DNA of 64,000 nt, taken from contig NZ_JAHQVB010000002.1 in assembly GCF_019052655.1 (NCBI RefSeq), positions 1-64,000 on the forward strand, written 5' to 3'. This document shows, piece by piece, positions 45,184-52,504 of this stretch. The stretch's first letter is position 1; every line of letters begins with the position of its first letter. The stretch comes from Holdemanella porci (GTDB lineage: Bacteria > Bacillota_I > Bacilli_A > Erysipelotrichales > Erysipelotrichaceae). The position numbers and the translations under genes are program-made. Under the pieces are notes generated by a model that saw only the letters and a program-made list of their open reading frames with translations, was not told the origin of the DNA and did no database searches.

Positions 45184-46910
45184 TGACTGCGACACAAAAG
45201 CATGATATAATTCCAATATGCACAACGGTACTGTCGGCTGACCAACCACCGAAGGAGGATATTATGTTGGATCAGCAGAAAATTACCATTCTCTATTGCC
45301 GTCTGAGCAACGAGGATGCCCAGGAAGGCGAGAGTAACAGTATCGCAAATCAGAGAGAGTATTTAACCCGATATGCCCGTGACCACGGGTATACAAACCT
45401 GAAAATTCTGGTGGATGACGGTTATACGGGGACGAACTTCAATCGTCCCGGTGTGCAGGAAGGCTTTGAGCTTGTCAAGCAGGGGCTTGTGGGCTGCTGG
45501 CTGGTCAAAGACCTCAGCCGCTTTGGTCGTGACTATCTGACTGTTGGACAATATACGGATATTATCTTTCCGAGTTATGATGTCCGCTTTATCGCTATAA
45601 ATGATGGCGTAGACAGCAACCGGGGAGACAGCGAGGGCTTCGCCGCAATCCGTAATCTGTTCAACGAGTGGTATCCCCGTGATACCAGCAAGAAAGTCCG
45701 TGTCAGTTTGCGGCAGAGAGGAACCAGTGGGAAGCACATGGGCAAACCGCCCTACGGATACCGCTGTGACCCGGAGGACAAGGATCACTGGATTCTGGAT
45801 GAAGAAGCGGCTCCGGTAGTCAAGCTCATCTTCGACCTTTGCATTGACGGCAAAGGCCCGGAGCAGATTGCAAGGATTCTGGAAGAAAAGCAGATTATGA
45901 CCGCAAAGGCACTCTATGCCAAGCGAAAGAAAAAGCCGATGCCGGAAAGACCGTACCACTGGGGCAACCAGTCCATTGCAGGGATTTTGGAACGGCAGGA
46001 GTACACAGGCTGTACCTGCAACTTCAAGACTTATTCCAAGTCCTACAAGCTGAAAAAGCGGATTCCCAATGAGCCGGAGAATATGTTTTATCTGCCGGAC
46101 ACACAGGAAGCGATTGTATCTCAGGCACAGTTTGACAGGGTGCAGGAACTGAGGAAAAACAAACGCCGCCCCGCAAAAGCGGAACGGCAGGGATTGTTCT
46201 CCGGGCTTCTGTTTTGTGCCGATTGCGGCGGCAAGCTCCACTTTGCCACAAGCAAAAGCTTTGAGGGCAAGCAGGATCACTACGTCTGCAACAACTACAA
46301 GAGCAACCGTGGTACTTGTACTGCCCACTATATCCGGGAAGATGTGCTTCGTGAAATCGTTCTGGAACGCATCCGGGCAGTCAATGAGTATATCCGAAGC
46401 GATGTGGACGGTTTTCAGGAGGAATGGCTGCAATGCCGCAGGACTGACCAGGAGCGCAGCATCCGGGATGACAAAAAGAAGCTGGAACAGGCAAAGAAAC
46501 GCCTTGCCGATCTGGATGTCATCATCGCCCGGCTGTACGAGGACTATGTTCTTGGAAATCTCAATCAGGACAGATACAGAAAGATGTCTGCGGACTATGA
46601 AGCGGAGCAGGAACGGTTAAAGCTCGAAATTGAAGTTATCGAAGAATGGGTGGAACAGCGGGAAGAAATGAACGACGGTCTGGATGCCTTTATCGCCCTG
46701 ACACAGAAATATGTGGATGTGGAGGAGCTGACACAGACCATCGTGAACGAGTATATCAAGAAAATCATCGTCTATGCCCCGGACAAATCCAGCGGCAAGC
46801 GCAAGCAGAAAGTGAAGATTTTCTTCAACTTCGTGGACGATGTAGATATTCCCGTTATTTCCGAGCCTATCATCACGCAAACAACCTATGAACACAGAAA
46901 AACGGCGTGA
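45183..46910 (+). CDS. Large serine recombinase of the IME
   Basis: 575 residues. The catalytic domain reads ILYCRLSNEDAQEGES (nucleophile Ser in RLS), DGYTGTNFNRPG and VKDLSRFGRDYLTVG. The recombinase domain follows, then a zinc ribbon (LFCADCGGKLHF ... YVCNNY ... GTCTAHYIRE) and a coiled coil (about 410-490). This is the Tn4451/TnpX-like group that excises and inserts elements at short dinucleotide targets. ATG 45183 has AAGGGGGTG upstream. The gene ends close to the right end of the element, the usual place. Confidence 0.92.
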   Translation: MTATQKHDIIPICTTVLSADQPPKEDIMLDQQKITILYCRLSNEDAQEGESNSIANQREYLTRYARDHGYTNLKILVDDGYTGTNFNRPGVQEGFELVKQGLVGCWLVKDLSRFGRDYLTVGQYTDIIFPSYDVRFIAINDGVDSNRGDSEGFAAIRNLFNEWYPRDTSKKVRVSLRQRGTSGKHMGKPPYGYRCDPEDKDHWILDEEAAPVVKLIFDLCIDGKGPEQIARILEEKQIMTAKALYAKRKKKPMPERPYHWGNQSIAGILERQEYTGCTCNFKTYSKSYKLKKRIPNEPENMFYLPDTQEAIVSQAQFDRVQELRKNKRRPAKAERQGLFSGLLFCADCGGKLHFATSKSFEGKQDHYVCNNYKSNRGTCTAHYIREDVLREIVLERIRAVNEYIRSDVDGFQEEWLQCRRTDQERSIRDDKKKLEQAKKRLADLDVIIARLYEDYVLGNLNQDRYRKMSADYEAEQERLKLEIEVIEEWVEQREEMNDGLDAFIALTQKYVDVEELTQTIVNEYIKKIIVYAPDKSSGKRKQKVKIFFNFVDDVDIPVISEPIITQTTYEHRKTA

Positions 46911-46926
46911 CCTTCGGGTCACACCG
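46903..46926. terminator. Hairpin at the recombinase stop
   Basis: CGGCGTGACC and GGTCACACCG pair at nine of ten positions around a TTCG loop, overlapping the recombinase stop codon. The following tail is T-poor, so termination efficiency is uncertain. Confidence 0.5.
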
Positions 46927-46939
46927 TTCTCTGCGACAA

Positions 46940-46995
46940 AATAGTTACTTGTCACTATTAAGCCTTCTCTTCATTACCTTTTTCTTTTAATCTTT
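46940..46995. other. Right attachment junction of the IME
   Basis: The shared TA is at 46975-46976; sequence to its right is phage (complement of the GAA-AAA-GGT codons). Inside, AATAG...CTATT (46940-46959) may be one recombinase-binding arm. Confidence 0.65.
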
Positions 46996-47299
46996 TTGCA
47001 GTATTAACACGATAACATCTATCCTTGTACTCTGCATATGACTTTTCTCTTCGGTATTGAGTAGTTGTCATATTGTCACCAAATTCTTTTTTAATATTTT
47101 CTGGTGTTTCAGTCCAACCACTAGCTTTTAGCTTATTAACACGAACTAGAAAATCAGACCAATCTTCATGTTGATATGGGTCTTCTCCTGAACCCCAAGG
47201 ATATCGACCACTTCTTCTTGGCATTCCGTAATGAACAATATAATCTTCATCTTCTTGGACACCAAAATATGATTGAATAGGAGGTTTATCTTGATACAT
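46958..47299 (-). pseudogene. RNA-polymerase-like (DFDGD) phage protein, N-terminal piece
   Basis: 113 codons, of which the last six (NEEKA and stop) come from the element. The start has AGGAGG seven bases upstream. VHYGMPRRSGRYPWGSGE at about 23-40 resembles the YHHG...WGVRRYQ tag of the two small head-associated proteins. A helical segment (DWSDFLVRVNKLKASG) and the first half of an HTH (TAKRLKEKG) follow. With the piece at 29602-32289 it rebuilds a protein of about 1000 residues with HTHs near residue 115 and at the C-terminus. The truncated product itself may still be translated. Confidence 0.75.
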
Positions 47300-47987
47300 T
47301 GTCTGAGCCCTCCTTTGTTTCTTGGATTATTCTGTCGAAATATATGATCTTATCCATGATTGGAGAAATATCTTCTTCAGTAGGATTGCAAACATTAATT
47401 TCGTTGTTTTGATAAATACGAAGTTCGAATGAAATATCACCTGGACGGATTCCGTAGTTTAAACAAAAAAGAGCGGCATAAATTAATAGCTGCTCCATAT
47501 GTGCTGGTGATTTACCAGTCTTTAAATCATGTATTCGTAATAAGTTGTTTTCGAAACTAATACAGTCTGCAGTTCCAAAACAGTATTCTGAGTAATATAA
47601 AATTACTTCTGGATCCATTCGTAAATCAATTGCATCGTTAATGTAAGCTTGTAAGTTAGGATATACAAAATCTAGATCTACAGCTTGCACCGGAATATGA
47701 TTCTTGAATAGCCATTTACGAACTTCTTTTTTGTCATTCTTTAACAGTCTTACATCATTAGCTCTAACTTTAGAACCATCCTCAAATGTTCTTGCAGAAT
47801 ATAACATGTACTCTGCCCACTTAATGTGTTCCTCTGCAAACTGATGTAAATCTGTTCCTGAGTCTTGAGCGAAAGAATTGAAATATCGCTCCATCATTTT
47901 TTGGGCATCATAGTTAAGCCAGTAGTTTGAACTTGGACTTAAGAAACTATGCTTCCCTCTTAACCTTGAATAATTTTGCCAAAGCAT
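47286..47987 (-). CDS. PD-(D/E)XK nuclease, RecB/Cas4-like
   Basis: 233 residues. FLSPSSNYWLNYD at the start, GTDLHQFAEEHI near 45, then YCFGTADCISFENNLLRIHDLKTGKS with the D...DxK catalytic residues and MEQLLIYAALF (motif QxxxY-like) are typical of RecB-type nucleases used by phages in recombination or end processing. It overlaps the polymerase-like gene start by 14 bases and the VRR-NUC gene end by 41 bases. Confidence 0.82.
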   Translation of the reverse strand: MLWQNYSRLRGKHSFLSPSSNYWLNYDAQKMMERYFNSFAQDSGTDLHQFAEEHIKWAEYMLYSARTFEDGSKVRANDVRLLKNDKKEVRKWLFKNHIPVQAVDLDFVYPNLQAYINDAIDLRMDPEVILYYSEYCFGTADCISFENNLLRIHDLKTGKSPAHMEQLLIYAALFCLNYGIRPGDISFELRIYQNNEINVCNPTEEDISPIMDKIIYFDRIIQETKEGSDNVSR

Positions 47988-48249
47988 TTAATACTTCCTC
48001 CTTATTTTCAGGGCAGATAAATCTACTAAATGACATATCGTTCATTAGCCCTACATAGTAATCCTGATTTGGTTGATGACTCGAATTCAAAGTTTTCTTA
48101 CATTCAAGAGTTGCCCATTTGTCAGAATATAAAACAAGCAAATCTGGAATGCCTTGAATGTAACTCGAATCATTCTTCATCACGATGCATCCTGGAAATA
48201 TATTTTTCAGCTCTTTTATTAGCTCGCTCTGAAATTTAGACTCCAGCAT
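47947..48249 (-). CDS. VRR-NUC domain nuclease
   Basis: 100 residues. ESKFQSELIKELKN, GIPDLLVLYSDKWATLECKK (PD ... E-C-K) and the C-terminal CPENKEEVLNALAKL match the small VRR-NUC/Holliday-junction-resolvase-like nucleases common in phage replication modules. They cut branched or flap DNA. ATG 48249 follows AAAGGAGG. Confidence 0.82.
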   Translation of the reverse strand: MLESKFQSELIKELKNIFPGCIVMKNDSSYIQGIPDLLVLYSDKWATLECKKTLNSSHQPNQDYYVGLMNDMSFSRFICPENKEEVLNALAKLFKVKREA

Positions 48250-48779
48250 TATGATTCCTCCTTTTCTGTTTCAGTTCCTCTTTTAAAATGCTAAAAGGAT
48301 AAGTGCATGACCATTAAGTCAAAAATGCACTTTTCCCCTCATAAAAGAGTATGATTCTCACGCGAACCCTAACTTGAGTGAGAAAATATAAATCTTGTGA
48401 TGATTTAGTAGTTTTTATCCACCTTGTGTAAAATAGCAGAAAATACTACTATTTTGCTCAAAACACAAAAACACAAAAATTTTCTTAAAACTTCTTATAT
48501 ATTTATTTTTATTTTTAATAAAAGTTGGTAATATTTTTATGTTTTTATGTTTTACCCTCAAATCTCCTTTATATAAAGCATTTTTCGCTGCACAAAAATT
48601 GTAAAAAAATTGTAAAAAACATGTTTTTTTGGGACAAAATGTCAGGGGTACGCGTTTTTTAGTCTAAAATTTCACTCAAAACATAAAAATTTTTATGTTT
48701 TACACATTTTTGTGCACAAAACTTTGCAAGAAAAAATACAAGAATCTGGCCATAAAACGAACCAAAATCCTTGTATTTG
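48250..48779. other. 530-base AT-rich region, candidate replication origin or early control region
   Basis: No gene was seen on either strand. The stretch 48470-48760 is extremely A/T-rich with repeated TTTTTATGTTTT, AAAACACAAAAA and AAAATTGTAAAA words, and contains a 24-base perfect palindrome at 48678-48701. It separates the helicase gene from the two nuclease genes, all minus strand, inside the replication block, so an origin is plausible. Promoters for the downstream genes may also lie here. Confidence 0.5.
48678..48701. repeat. 24-base perfect palindrome
   Basis: AAAACATAAAAA followed directly by its reverse complement TTTTTATGTTTT. One-sided copies of TTTTTATGTTTT also occur near 48535-48552. 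It may bind a dimeric protein or extrude during replication. Confidence 0.8.
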
Positions 48780-49991
48780 TTAGAACTTCAAGTCTGGTAC
48801 AAACTTCTTTTCAACGAAGTTTTTCTTACTATGGATTGCCCTAGATATAGCAATGTCAATACCAGACCTACTTTTTAAATGATAATAATATAAATCTACG
48901 TAAGGTGTATTCAATCTATCAATACGACCTCTAGCTTGCTCAAGTACTTTGTAAGAATAGTTCTGACTGTAAAATATAATAGTGTCAGTCTGTATACAAT
49001 TCCAACCTTCACAACCAGCAGTGTACTGAACTAAATATACCCACTTGTCACTTTCTGGAATCTCTTGATGTTTGTGCCCATTCCATTCAGCTACTTCAAG
49101 CCAGTCTATCTGTTCAAAGATTCCTTTCAAAATATCAAGCTCGTAATCGAAGTTGTAGAAGATGATACTCTTTGGGTGCTCTCTCACAATATCAAGCAAT
49201 TGAATCTGCCTATCTGGATAAGTATTCACAAGTCGTCTCAAAATATAACACATACTACTTGCTTGTTGGATTGGCTCTTGCTTAAATGGATCCCAACGAT
49301 TCTTAAACACTTCCTTGTATTCAGTCTTGTTGTAGTCACAGAAAATATCAATGTCATGCCGTACAGTCTTTCTCAAGTAACTCATATCAACTAATATCCC
49401 ATCTCTCAATCTAACAAGTCTTCTAGTGTTAACATACCTATCAATCTTTGGATACTTAGAGAATCTAGAATATATGACATGCTGATTAATAAAGTCTGTT
49501 CTGTTTCTATAAAACCCATTAGCAATAAACACAGGAATATAATCAGTCCAAGTGTCACCAGGAGTTGCACTCAATAGAATCCACTTATTGCTTTTAGCAA
49601 TTGCTAAAAATGACTTAACCCAAGTCCCATTCCCAACCACTCTCTGCTCATCAAATATAAAGAAAGCATTCTGTACACCAACATACTTTTTAATGTTGTT
49701 CCAACTATCAATAACAATGTTTAAATGAATATAATTCTCCATCTTAAATGGCTTCAATTCATCTTCCCATTCCTTGGTGTCTCTCTTTCTGGCAGTTGTA
49801 ATAATATACAAGTCCATTGGCCTTGACATCTTTGTGTATCTATTACCTTCAATACGACCACCATTCAATTGAAAATAATAATAGAGGCTGGTTCTGCTTT
49901 TTCCAGTTCCAACCCCTCCATTTAATATGCAACCATTCTTCATTTTTGATACTGCATCTTTTTGGTAGTCATATAGAAAATCCTTAGCCAC
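48780..49991 (-). CDS. SNF2/DEAD-type phage helicase
   Basis: 403 residues. YDYQKDAVSKM (Q-like), Walker A NGGVGTGKSRTS (about 24), FIFDEQRVVG in place of DEAH (about 115), LLSATPGDTW (motif III), and QYTAGCEGWN and QARGRIDRLN (motifs V and VI) define an SF2 helicase of the phage SNF2-like type. It probably remodels replication or recombination forks. GTG 49991 is the start, with AAGGAG upstream and the preceding stop TAA next to it. Confidence 0.87.
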   Translation of the reverse strand: MAKDFLYDYQKDAVSKMKNGCILNGGVGTGKSRTSLYYYFQLNGGRIEGNRYTKMSRPMDLYIITTARKRDTKEWEDELKPFKMENYIHLNIVIDSWNNIKKYVGVQNAFFIFDEQRVVGNGTWVKSFLAIAKSNKWILLSATPGDTWTDYIPVFIANGFYRNRTDFINQHVIYSRFSKYPKIDRYVNTRRLVRLRDGILVDMSYLRKTVRHDIDIFCDYNKTEYKEVFKNRWDPFKQEPIQQASSMCYILRRLVNTYPDRQIQLLDIVREHPKSIIFYNFDYELDILKGIFEQIDWLEVAEWNGHKHQEIPESDKWVYLVQYTAGCEGWNCIQTDTIIFYSQNYSYKVLEQARGRIDRLNTPYVDLYYYHLKSRSGIDIAISRAIHSKKNFVEKKFVPDLKF

Positions 49992-49992
49992 T

Positions 49993-50739
49993 TTACATCA
50001 AACTCCTTACTAAATAAGCCCAATTTGGATTAACTGGACAGTATTTTTGACCAATTAATTCAGGTGTTGTCAGTCCAATAGCAAAGTAATTATGAGCTAA
50101 ATTACTCACCATAGCTTCGACTCCTTCTTCAATACTTCCATAAATAATGGGAACCTCATTCACACTCATACCTCCAGGATTATTCCCAACAAGATATGCA
50201 TATGAAGTAAAGTTCCCAGTTTCTAATCTAGCAATTCCTAATACAACAGAACTATCAATTCCATAACGATCACAAGCAGAGATTATTCGTTCTTCAATAC
50301 TTCCGAAATATCCCTCTTGCCCTTCAGTACTTCCTCCACTTGTTCCAACTTCTCCACTGACACATTGTTCAGTACTCTTAGAATTGCAGAATATGTTGTT
50401 AGAATCACTAGTGCATTCTTCCAAATATAAACCGTTAGACTCACAAGTGCTACTGCTGCTATTGTCAGAACACCCACTTTCAACATTGCACCCGCTTGAT
50501 ATAGATTCTCTGATACAGTTATCCAAATGTTTGCTAAACTGTACATTAACAGAAACCCCAGAAGCAGTGTCCTTAGGATTAGTTTCACTGTCACTCCATA
50601 CTTCGCGTGTTTGATTGTATCCTTTGCTATAATATAAAAATTCATCTTTTATTTCTCCTTCTATTGTCAATACACTACATCCACATAGTACAAATATACT
50701 TAATGCAAATGCTACTATCTTCTTACTTACTAAATTCAT
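49993..50739 (-). CDS. Lipoprotein with lysozyme-like domain; its linker overlaps another gene
   Basis: 248 residues. The signal peptide ends in a lipobox (VLCGC, Cys about 21). Residues about 32-150 are a Ser/Cys/Asn-rich linker without clear fold. Residues about 152-248 are a lysozyme/glucosaminidase-like domain: ACDRYGIDSSVVLGIARLETG (candidate catalytic Glu), NNPGGMS and IGQKYCPVNPNWA. It would be anchored outside the membrane and act on the wall. Its position in the early region, not in lysis, suggests superinfection exclusion or wall modification. GAGGAG precedes ATG 50739. The whole linker is overlapped by the gene at 50283-50645. Confidence 0.75.
   Translation of the reverse strand: MNLVSKKIVAFALSIFVLCGCSVLTIEGEIKDEFLYYSKGYNQTREVWSDSETNPKDTASGVSVNVQFSKHLDNCIRESISSGCNVESGCSDNSSSSTCESNGLYLEECTSDSNNIFCNSKSTEQCVSGEVGTSGGSTEGQEGYFGSIEERIISACDRYGIDSSVVLGIARLETGNFTSYAYLVGNNPGGMSVNEVPIIYGSIEEGVEAMVSNLAHNYFAIGLTTPELIGQKYCPVNPNWAYLVRSLM
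50283..50645 (-). CDS. Nested two-TM membrane protein inside the lipoprotein gene
   Basis: 120 residues in a different frame of the same strand, entirely within the lipoprotein coding sequence. AAGGAGA lies eight bases before its ATG. TM helices at about 20-45 (LILRTLLLGFLLMYSLANIW) and 57-82 (VLTIAAVALVSLTVYIWKN) are followed by a charged helix (VSVEKLEQVEEVLKGKRDI). Normal composition, coherent topology and a good ribosome binding site mark it as a real gene. The other frame yields a low-complexity linker, so the lipoprotein linker is probably the overprinted one. Function unknown; a holin-like or exclusion partner is possible. Confidence 0.72.
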   Translation of the reverse strand: MNFYIIAKDTIKHAKYGVTVKLILRTLLLGFLLMYSLANIWITVSENLYQAGAMLKVGVLTIAAVALVSLTVYIWKNALVILTTYSAILRVLNNVSVEKLEQVEEVLKGKRDISEVLKNE

Positions 50740-50840
50740 TAATACTCTCCTCTATGCGCTAAAATAAGTTTTAAACTAGGGCTATGAATCAATCCAATTT
50801 TGTGTAACCATGCTTTAATCCTAGCTGTTAATCTATTCAT
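50739..50840 (-). CDS. 33-residue basic small protein
   Basis: MNRLTARIKAWLHKIGLIHS begins a short amphipathic, basic peptide ending GEY. AAAGGAG lies within the end of the upstream membrane-protein gene, and its stop overlaps the lipoprotein start (TAATG), implying coupled translation. Function unknown. Similar tiny WLxKxGxI proteins occur in other phages. Confidence 0.5.
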   Translation of the reverse strand: MNRLTARIKAWLHKIGLIHSPSLKLILAHRGEY

Positions 50841-50845
50841 AAATA

Positions 50846-51058
50846 TCAATAGTCTCCTTTGAACATTCTTTCAATAAAATGTATTAATTGAAATACAGAT
50901 GCTACTAATAATGCTATTGGCCAAAATATCAAGAATGCAAATAGGTAGTCATCTGCATCTCCATCCATCATTTCCATTGCCATAATACTAAGTAAAAAAC
51001 CTAAAAATAAATATATACAAATACAAAAAAGCAAAGTAGCTAAAACCATAACTATCAA
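50846..51058 (-). CDS. Small membrane protein with two TM helices
   Basis: 70 residues; hydrophobic helices at about 2-27 and 38-60 with an acidic loop (MMDGDADD). No family recognised. It overlaps the HTH gene by four bases and precedes the 33-residue gene, so it belongs to the same early transcript. Confidence 0.6.
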   Translation of the reverse strand: MIVMVLATLLFCICIYLFLGFLLSIMAMEMMDGDADDYLFAFLIFWPIALLVASVFQLIHFIERMFKGDY

Positions 51059-51324
51059 TCCTCCACAATGTTATACAATTCAAAGATTAAGTCTGGATTC
51101 TTGTCTAGTAAATATAAAAGCCTGCTACTTGAGTTACCAATAAATATCTTCTCATGTTCCCAACGATTAAGTGTTCTCTCTGTAATTCCTAAAATCCTAG
51201 CAAAAGGTTTCTGACCCATGCCTAATTTCTTCCTAACTCTTACAACAAATTCGCCATCAACTATTGCTCTAGTATCAGGCACTTCAATAGTAATTCCTCT
51301 GTACTTAAAAATATCATTCTGCAT
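51055..51324 (-). CDS. HTH protein, MqsA/antitoxin-like
   Basis: 89 residues. VRVRKKLGMGQKPFARILGITERTLNRWEHEKI (read in two parts: a helix, then the HTH at about 42-64) resembles the XRE-like HTH of type II antitoxins and their phage relatives. The start of the protein (YRGITIEVPDTRAIVDGEFV) is the leader also seen in these. A transcriptional regulator of the early operon is the simplest role; no toxin partner was found. ATG 51324 follows AGGAGG. Confidence 0.7.
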   Translation of the reverse strand: MQNDIFKYRGITIEVPDTRAIVDGEFVVRVRKKLGMGQKPFARILGITERTLNRWEHEKIFIGNSSSRLLYLLDKNPDLIFELYNIVED

Positions 51325-51359
51325 ACATCTCAAGTCCTCCTTTAAAAAATAAAAGAGAC

Positions 51360-51752
51360 TCAGCTTTTTACTAAGTCTCTTAATATATTAGAATCATAAA
51401 TTCCCTTAATCACATTAATCTGAATATCAATGTGCTCTTCATCATCAATGTAACGAATAAGCTTAATCCTTGATACGGAACTCTTAAGTTGGCTCTCATC
51501 GAACTTCTTTAATAAATCTCCTGACATTGGAACATCAATAGTGTCATACAATTTGCCATACAATTTGCCATTTTTATTCTCAAAGAACTTCACAGTTACC
51601 ATTCCAGTAAATTCTTCAATAAACTGCAAAATATCATAGAGTGCATCTTCCAACGTGCCGTCATCAACTCTTAATATACGTTCTTTAGCATATACATCAC
51701 CTTTAGCATTACAGCATGGATGTTCAAATAACGGATACCATAATACTAACAT
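51360..51752 (-). CDS. Hypothetical phage protein
   Basis: 130 residues, alpha/beta, not recognised. It starts with LVLWYPLFEHPCCN and has a charged middle and a C-terminal beta segment (HIDIQINVIKGIYDS). It overlaps the stop of the ThyX-like gene by seven bases (ATGTTAG), implying translational coupling. Confidence 0.55.
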   Translation of the reverse strand: MLVLWYPLFEHPCCNAKGDVYAKERILRVDDGTLEDALYDILQFIEEFTGMVTVKFFENKNGKLYGKLYDTIDVPMSGDLLKKFDESQLKSSVSRIKLIRYIDDEEHIDIQINVIKGIYDSNILRDLVKS

Positions 51753-52504
51753 TTCACATACACCCCATTATCTGCAATAATTTTATATCCTTCTTTATCA
51801 ATCTCAGTAATCAACCAAGAATATGGAACCTTCTCTTCAATCCACTTACAGAAATCTCTCCATTCATCTAACTTATGATTCTTTCTGCTATGGTAAATAT
51901 TAGCTAATACCTCATAATTCAACATAATATTACGAGTCTGATTATAGCTACTTGGTAGAAGCTGAATCATCTGCCACCAGTATTTTTTGTCTTTAGTTTC
52001 AATGAATCTTCTTCTATCCCTATTCAAATGGTGAATTAGATATTCAAGCCATTCTGCATTACTTACCGCACCACTTCTATCATCATCTAAATGCTCAATG
52101 CTAAAATCCGCCAAAGTAAACTCTTCAGCATGAATCTTATGCATAGTACTACAACTATTAGCTACAGTCCCAACCTTATATGTATCAAATTCCTTCCACC
52201 AATATAAAGGCGCAGTAATACGAACATAAACAGGCATCATTCTCATAAACTTACGATGATCAGTACCAGCTTTAGCAAGTTTCTTCATTAAGTTAACATC
52301 ATTAGAACCTAATATAAGTTCCTTCTTAGAAATATAATGATTGTCGCATTCTATTTTTCTAAGACAACCATCACAATTATCCTTATATTCACATCGTTCA
52401 CTATCGCTCTTATCCCACGAATTAAAAGCATTTCTCATACCTTGAATTATAAATTCTAACTGTTCTGGGCTGTAAAATACTTCGTTTTCAATCTTTATAC
52501 TCAT
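51746..52504 (-). CDS. Degenerate ThyX-like protein
   Basis: 252 residues. A Cys cluster near 40-55 (RCEYKDNCDGCLRKIEC) is followed by GSNDVNLMKKLAKAGTDHRKFMRMMPVYVRI and APLYWWKEFDTYKVG, and later by LLPSSYNQTRNIMLNYEVLANIYHSRKNHKLDEW. The last part resembles the ThyX (flavin-dependent thymidylate synthase) fold, with HR and LP...T...N.E..R positions. The canonical RHRxxS motif is not visible, so catalysis is doubtful. ATG 52504 follows GGAGG. It may be a repurposed fold or a nucleotide-binding regulator. Confidence 0.5.
   Translation of the reverse strand: MSIKIENEVFYSPEQLEFIIQGMRNAFNSWDKSDSERCEYKDNCDGCLRKIECDNHYISKKELILGSNDVNLMKKLAKAGTDHRKFMRMMPVYVRITAPLYWWKEFDTYKVGTVANSCSTMHKIHAEEFTLADFSIEHLDDDRSGAVSNAEWLEYLIHHLNRDRRRFIETKDKKYWWQMIQLLPSSYNQTRNIMLNYEVLANIYHSRKNHKLDEWRDFCKWIEEKVPYSWLITEIDKEGYKIIADNGVYVKC

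Larger units (their letters stand above)
32289..46976. mobile_element. Integrative mobilizable element with large serine recombinase, inserted in a phage gene
   Basis: About 14.7 kb with clearly higher G+C than the phage. It is bounded by TA at 32289-32290 and 46975-46976. Order: DUF6061-like gene, BceRS-BceAB-like module, sigma-like gene, two genes of unknown role, CHC2 primase, P4-type helicase, small DUF6471-like gene, oriT, MobV relaxase, small gene, serine recombinase ending about 65 bases from the right boundary. No type IV secretion genes are present, so it would need a helper element to transfer. Joining the flanks at TA gives GAA-AAA-GGT-ATG-GGT-GCT, which restores the disrupted reading frame exactly. 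Confidence 0.88.

Noticed and set aside
45363-46433. 356-codon minus-strand open frame over the recombinase gene
   Set aside because: Shadow frame of the serine recombinase, which has all catalytic and zinc motifs.
50283-50645. Treating the nested frame as a mere shadow of the lipoprotein gene
   Set aside because: Rejected as explanation because the nested frame has a strong ribosome binding site, coherent TM topology and normal composition, so it was kept as a gene.
50846-51324. Toxin-antitoxin pair (HTH protein plus small membrane protein)
   Set aside because: The HTH gene resembles antitoxins, but the membrane protein shows no toxin family features and the order fits a general early operon.
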